Positions 5,078-7,793 of a DNA stretch of 7,793 bases are shown here, piece by piece. Within the stretch, counting starts at the first letter, position 1; the number at the start of each line of letters is the position of its first letter. Origin of the DNA: JAJPHC01 sp035255945. GTDB taxonomy: Bacteria; Acidobacteriota; Thermoanaerobaculia; Gp7-AA8. Location of the stretch: contig DATEZA010000264.1 in the NCBI GenBank assembly GCA_035255945.1, forward strand, positions 1 to 7,793. Reading direction: 5' to 3'. The translations under genes were made by a program, and so were the position numbers. A model generated the notes under the pieces. The model was not told the DNA's origin and did no database searches. It saw nothing but the letters and a program-made list of their open reading frames with translations.

Positions 5078-6729
5078 TGCATCGCGCGTACGTTCGCCGT
5101 ATGCGCTCGATCCTCGCCGCTTGTCTCATCCTCTCTTGTGCGCACCCGGCGCCGTCCTCCAATCTCGACGAAGGCACGCAGGCCGCGTTCAACAGCAACT
5201 TCACGCGCGCACGTGCAGTGCTCGCGGAGGTGATGGCGAAAGACCCCGATCCGAAAGATCGCGCGAAGGCCGCGGTACGCCTGGCCAACATTCAGTGGCG
5301 CATCGACGAGCATCCCGAGCTCGCCCGCCAGACGCTCGCAAAGTTCGCCGGCGATTGGGATGCGTTGATGGAGCTCGCGCGGCTCGAATGGACGAATCAC
5401 AACTGGTCCGTGGCACGCGATGCGGCAACGCGTGCACGCAAAATCGCGAAAGACGCGGGCGAGCGGGACGGCGCGGTCACGGCATATGCGACGGTGGTGA
5501 TCGAGTCGCCCGACCGCGATGCGCTGCGCGACGCAGTCGATCAGCTGCGCGAGGTCGACGAACGCGAGCCGGGACATCTCACCCGTGCGCTCACACTGCT
5601 CAACGGCGCGATTCTCCTCGGCGACACCGACACCATGCGCGTCGCGTGGCGCTCGTATTTCGCGACCTCACCGCGCCCCGATCTTTCCGGCGATCGGATG
5701 GCCATGGCGCAGCAGCTCGTCGACGCGCGACTGTTCGAGCAGGCGGCATTGCTCGCGCCGGAGCGGAAGGACGTCGTGCAGTACGCGGAATGGCTCCGCG
5801 CCACGAAGCGCCGCATCGATGATTACTACCGCCGCACCGCGCAACATGACGGCGTCGTGCAGCGCGACGATCGCAATGCAATCGACCGCGAGCTGCACGG
5901 CATCGCTAAGCCGAACGAGTTCGGGCGCTTCGGCACGGAAGGGGAGACCGGCGGCCGCTTCAACTATCACGTCGGACATCGCGTGCTCGACGAGTCGCGC
6001 CAGGTCGAGCAGTACGGCCGCAAGGCGACGGTGCGCTTCGTCATGCTCGACACCATGATCTCGAACGGATACGAGTCGTGGGTGTGGGACGGACATGGGC
6101 AGCACGGCGGCTGGGGCGATAAGGGGCTGATCGTGCAGGTGCGGCCTGCGTACGCGGAGGGAGCGGTCATCGAGTGGCATCGTCTGATGGATCCTGAAGC
6201 GCGCAAGAAGGCCGACGAAGAGCTCGAGCGTGAGTCGAAGAAAGACGAAGAGCGCGCGGCGCAGAATCCGTACGCGTTTCTGCACGGACTCGCATTGCGC
6301 CTGGCGCGACAGGCGGAAGAGCATCTGCTCGCGCGCGTGCCCGATCGTGCGCGATGGGTCGCGGAGCTCGCGCGCATGACGCAGGAGTCATCGATCTTCG
6401 CGCACGAAGGGCGGCATGCCATCGATGCGCAGTACGCGCACATCCGCAGTGACGCCGAGCGGGAGCTCCGCGCGAAATTGTCGGAGCTCGCATTCGGTCC
6501 CGATCCGCGCCTCGCGCTGGCGGACGGCATCATCGTCCCGAACGTCGGCTCCGACAGCCCGCACGGCCAAGCCAACCTGCGGATCATGAAGGGACTCGTC
6601 GAGTGGATGAAGGCGCACGCGAAGCTCGATCCGAAACGGCCGGTGCTGCCGCAGCTCGATACGTTGACTGATGAGCAGTTGCGCGAGGCCGCCCGCTCGA
6701 TGGATCCATGGGCGCGCGTGTCATCCTGA
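5077..6729 (+). CDS. Lipoprotein with helical repeats and an HExxH putative metallopeptidase region
   Basis: The protein has 550 residues from the ATG at 5077. The frame is open far upstream, but that part only shadows the AraC gene. The chosen start gives a basic n-region (MHRAYVRRMR), a hydrophobic core and a lipobox ILSC with Cys21, as expected for a lipoprotein. A second ATG at 5101 would leave a very short signal. Residues about 25-250 are alpha-helical and TPR-like (RARAVLAEVMAKDPD, WSVARDAATRARKIA). A Gly/Trp/His-rich segment (WVWDGHGQHGGWG, 335-347) and a charged helix (about 372-398) follow. Then comes FAHEGRHAIDAQYA with the HExxH motif H443, E444 and H447. Acidic residues at 461, 463 and 470 (in ERELRAKLSELAF) are possible third zinc ligands, and a conserved-looking SPHGQAN motif follows. 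HExxH suggests a zinc peptidase of the gluzincin kind, but no named family was recognised. The TGATG overlap with the regulator suggests an envelope function within the same system. Its stop lies inside the palindrome. Confidence 0.82.
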   Translation: MHRAYVRRMRSILAACLILSCAHPAPSSNLDEGTQAAFNSNFTRARAVLAEVMAKDPDPKDRAKAAVRLANIQWRIDEHPELARQTLAKFAGDWDALMELARLEWTNHNWSVARDAATRARKIAKDAGERDGAVTAYATVVIESPDRDALRDAVDQLREVDEREPGHLTRALTLLNGAILLGDTDTMRVAWRSYFATSPRPDLSGDRMAMAQQLVDARLFEQAALLAPERKDVVQYAEWLRATKRRIDDYYRRTAQHDGVVQRDDRNAIDRELHGIAKPNEFGRFGTEGETGGRFNYHVGHRVLDESRQVEQYGRKATVRFVMLDTMISNGYESWVWDGHGQHGGWGDKGLIVQVRPAYAEGAVIEWHRLMDPEARKKADEELERESKKDEERAAQNPYAFLHGLALRLARQAEEHLLARVPDRARWVAELARMTQESSIFAHEGRHAIDAQYAHIRSDAERELRAKLSELAFGPDPRLALADGIIVPNVGSDSPHGQANLRIMKGLVEWMKAHAKLDPKRPVLPQLDTLTDEQLREAARSMDPWARVSS

Positions 6730-6815
6730 GCCGCGAAGACGGCGAAGGACCCGTAGATTCGTGCGCAGCGGTTTCAGCTACGGGTCCTTCGCCGTCTTCG
6801 CGGCTCAGGATGACA
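6719..6815. repeat. Palindromic intergenic repeat, element 2 (38-bp perfect inverted arms) between convergent genes
   Basis: The arms at 6719-6756 and 6778-6815 are perfect reverse complements over 38 bases, with a 21-base loop. Each arm begins TGTCATCCTGAGCC and ends GAAGGACCCGTAG. Element 1 at 2234-2320 shares this outer and inner pattern, with a different middle. Reading inward from either side, the arm supplies the codons for Ser-Ser and a TGA. It therefore contains the stop codon of the plus-strand lipoprotein gene (6727-6729) and of the minus-strand gene (6805-6807). It could act as a bidirectional transcription barrier or RNA 3'-end protector, but there is no T-run typical of an intrinsic terminator. 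Confidence 0.94.
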
Positions 6816-7509
6816 GGCGTGTGAAGTGCTCGCGGATTTGCTGCGCCAGGTTTGCGAACGCGTCGTAGCCCGCCGGCTCCACCGGTTTGCACGACAGCAG
6901 CATCCATGTGCCGGTGCAGTGCACTTCCCAGCCGCACTTGTCATCGAAGAAGCGCGGCTCGCGGAACAACGACTGCACGCGCTCCGCATCGTCGTCGGTG
7001 TGCAGGAGAAATCCGGGACGATCGTCGATCGCGATCAGCTGGCCGGGCCGCCCGGGCCCGACGAACTTCGCCAGGCCGATGGCCGAGGAGACGAGCTTGC
7101 CGGTCAGTGAGTCCGATCCGGCGGTGGACATCGACATGAACATGAATCGCGGCAGCGGCTCGTCGAGCTTGAACAGTGCGCACGCTGTGATCTTGCGCTG
7201 GTACTGCGTGCGGTTGTTCATCACGCCCGATTCGTGGCGCGTGGCGTGGCTGAAATCGAAGAGCGTCATGCGCGACCCGCTCGCGATGTTGCGGGCCTCC
7301 GCTTCCACCGTCTCGCCTTTGATCTCGAACCGCTCGATCGGCGCGAGCTGCAGCGCCGGCATCGGTCCGGGTGTGAAGTTGTAGCCGTTGCGGAACGACC
7401 ACTCGCGGATGCTCTCGCTGCGCCGCTTGTTCGCGCGCGACGCGAGCCACACGAAGAGCGCGATCAACGCGATGATCAGCACGAACACGCCGCCGATGAT
7501 TTGTCCCAT
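6805..7509 (-). CDS. Single-helix membrane protein of unknown function
   Basis: The protein has 234 residues from the ATG at 7509. This start puts a clean membrane helix at about residues 4-23 (IIGGVFVLIIALIALFVWL), followed by a basic stretch (SRANKRRSE) that should stay in the cytoplasm. The rest is a soluble domain with mixed alpha/beta appearance. It includes FEIKGETVEAEARNIASG, SRMTLFDFSHATRH, ITACALFKLDEPLPRF, RPGFLLHTDDDAERV and WEVHCTGTWMLLSCKP. I recognise no catalytic motif and no named family. The frame is open to 7650, but an earlier start would run through the divergent gene and spoil the N-terminal helix. No strong ribosome binding site precedes 7509. Transcription converges on the polyamine operon, and the stop lies in the shared palindrome. 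Whether it belongs to the same system is unknown. Confidence 0.75.
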   Translation of the reverse strand: MGQIIGGVFVLIIALIALFVWLASRANKRRSESIREWSFRNGYNFTPGPMPALQLAPIERFEIKGETVEAEARNIASGSRMTLFDFSHATRHESGVMNNRTQYQRKITACALFKLDEPLPRFMFMSMSTAGSDSLTGKLVSSAIGLAKFVGPGRPGQLIAIDDRPGFLLHTDDDAERVQSLFREPRFFDDKCGWEVHCTGTWMLLSCKPVEPAGYDAFANLAQQIREHFTRLSS

Positions 7510-7521
7510 GATGTGAGGATA

Positions 7522-7793
7522 ATGCTTTCCCGCCGCGAGCTCCTCGCCGCGTTCCTCGGTGCACCATTCGCCGCGTTCGCGTGCCGGCGCGCACCGCAAC
7601 ACGAGCTGCCACCGGGCGAGATCGCCGGCGCATCCGATGCAGTCGGTCACCGGCTGCGCAATCCCATCACCGAGCTGCCGCGCGAGTGGATCTCGGAAGA
7701 GCTGGTGATCGTCGGCGCAGGCGTCGCGGGACTCGCTGCCGCGTGGCGCCTCAATCGCAACGCGCTCGTGCTCGAGCTCGAAGAAGTCGCCGG
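7522..7793 (+). CDS. FAD-dependent oxidoreductase with a Tat/lipoprotein signal (partial, 3' end missing)
   Basis: The first 90 codons are visible. The ATG at 7522 follows GAGGA (7515-7519) at a short distance. An in-frame GTG at 7513 is an alternative start. Residues 3-21 read SRRELLAAFLGAPFAAFAC, a twin-arginine signal ending in a lipobox-like AFAC. The product is probably exported folded with its cofactor and lipid-anchored at Cys21. After a linker, residues about 61-72 hold the dinucleotide-binding fold VIVGAGVAGLAAA with GxGxxG (G65, G67, G70). It is followed by LVLELEEVAG, where the Glu at the end of the second strand should bind the ribose of FAD. This start resembles the amine-oxidase/phytoene-desaturase superfamily, but the substrate domain is outside the window. 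Next to an aminopropyltransferase operon, a polyamine-type amine oxidase is a reasonable guess only. Confidence 0.78.
   Translation, partial: MLSRRELLAAFLGAPFAAFACRRAPQHELPPGEIAGASDAVGHRLRNPITELPREWISEELVIVGAGVAGLAAAWRLNRNALVLELEEVA

Noticed and set aside
6719..6815. Rho-independent terminator
   Set aside because: The stem is far longer than usual and neither side has a T-run. It is better described as a palindromic repeat, although it could still limit transcription.
7510..7523. GATAAT at 7518-7523 as a -10 promoter element
   Set aside because: It overlaps the oxidoreductase start codon, so it could not drive that gene from its ATG, and no -35 element sits at the right distance.
7510..7650. 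Longer start for the minus-strand gene
   Set aside because: The extra 47 residues would overlap the divergent oxidoreductase's Tat signal and fold start, and would bury the N-terminal membrane helix inside the protein.

Overview
The window is a dense, high-GC stretch of a bacterial chromosome. Most reading frames are open on both strands because of the base composition. The GC-rich codons, soil-bacterium style palindromic repeats and gene content suggest an environmental lineage such as Acidobacteriota or a neighbouring phylum. That placement is an inference, with no rRNA or marker gene here to confirm it. No tRNA, rRNA, CRISPR array, insertion sequence or phage gene is visible, and no gene-free stretch exceeds about 100 bases.

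Positions 1-6729 hold one tightly packed plus-strand operon. It starts, cut by the window edge, with a SpeD-type S-adenosylmethionine decarboxylase. Next come a 650-residue membrane protein with two zinc-ribbon/DUF4178 units, a 57-residue small membrane protein, a 72-residue DUF350-type two-helix membrane protein, and a membrane-integrated SpeE-like aminopropyltransferase with seven predicted helices. The operon ends with an AraC-family regulator and a lipoprotein that has helical repeats and an HEGRH (HExxH) motif. All junctions but one overlap by 1-10 bases, so translation is probably coupled. The one open junction (2228-2330) is filled by a 29-bp-arm inverted repeat.

The likely logic is that SpeD makes decarboxylated AdoMet and the membrane aminopropyltransferase transfers the aminopropyl group to an unknown acceptor at or near the membrane. 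DUF4178, DUF350 and the small protein would form a membrane complex around it. The AraC protein would sense a ligand, and the lipoprotein would act in the envelope as a putative zinc peptidase. SpeD/SpeE-like/DUF350/DUF4178 neighbourhoods recur in bacteria, but to my knowledge their chemistry is not established. The small protein, the co-operonic regulator and the HExxH lipoprotein are the least described parts.

At 6719-6815 a second palindromic repeat (38-bp arms, related in sequence to the first) separates the operon from a convergent minus-strand gene for a one-helix membrane protein of unknown function (6805-7509). The two stop codons lie in opposite arms of this palindrome. Only 12 bases beyond that gene's start, a divergent plus-strand gene begins (7522 to the window end). 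It encodes a probable Tat-exported, lipid-anchored FAD-dependent oxidoreductase, cut by the window edge, which could be an oxidative partner of the polyamine module.
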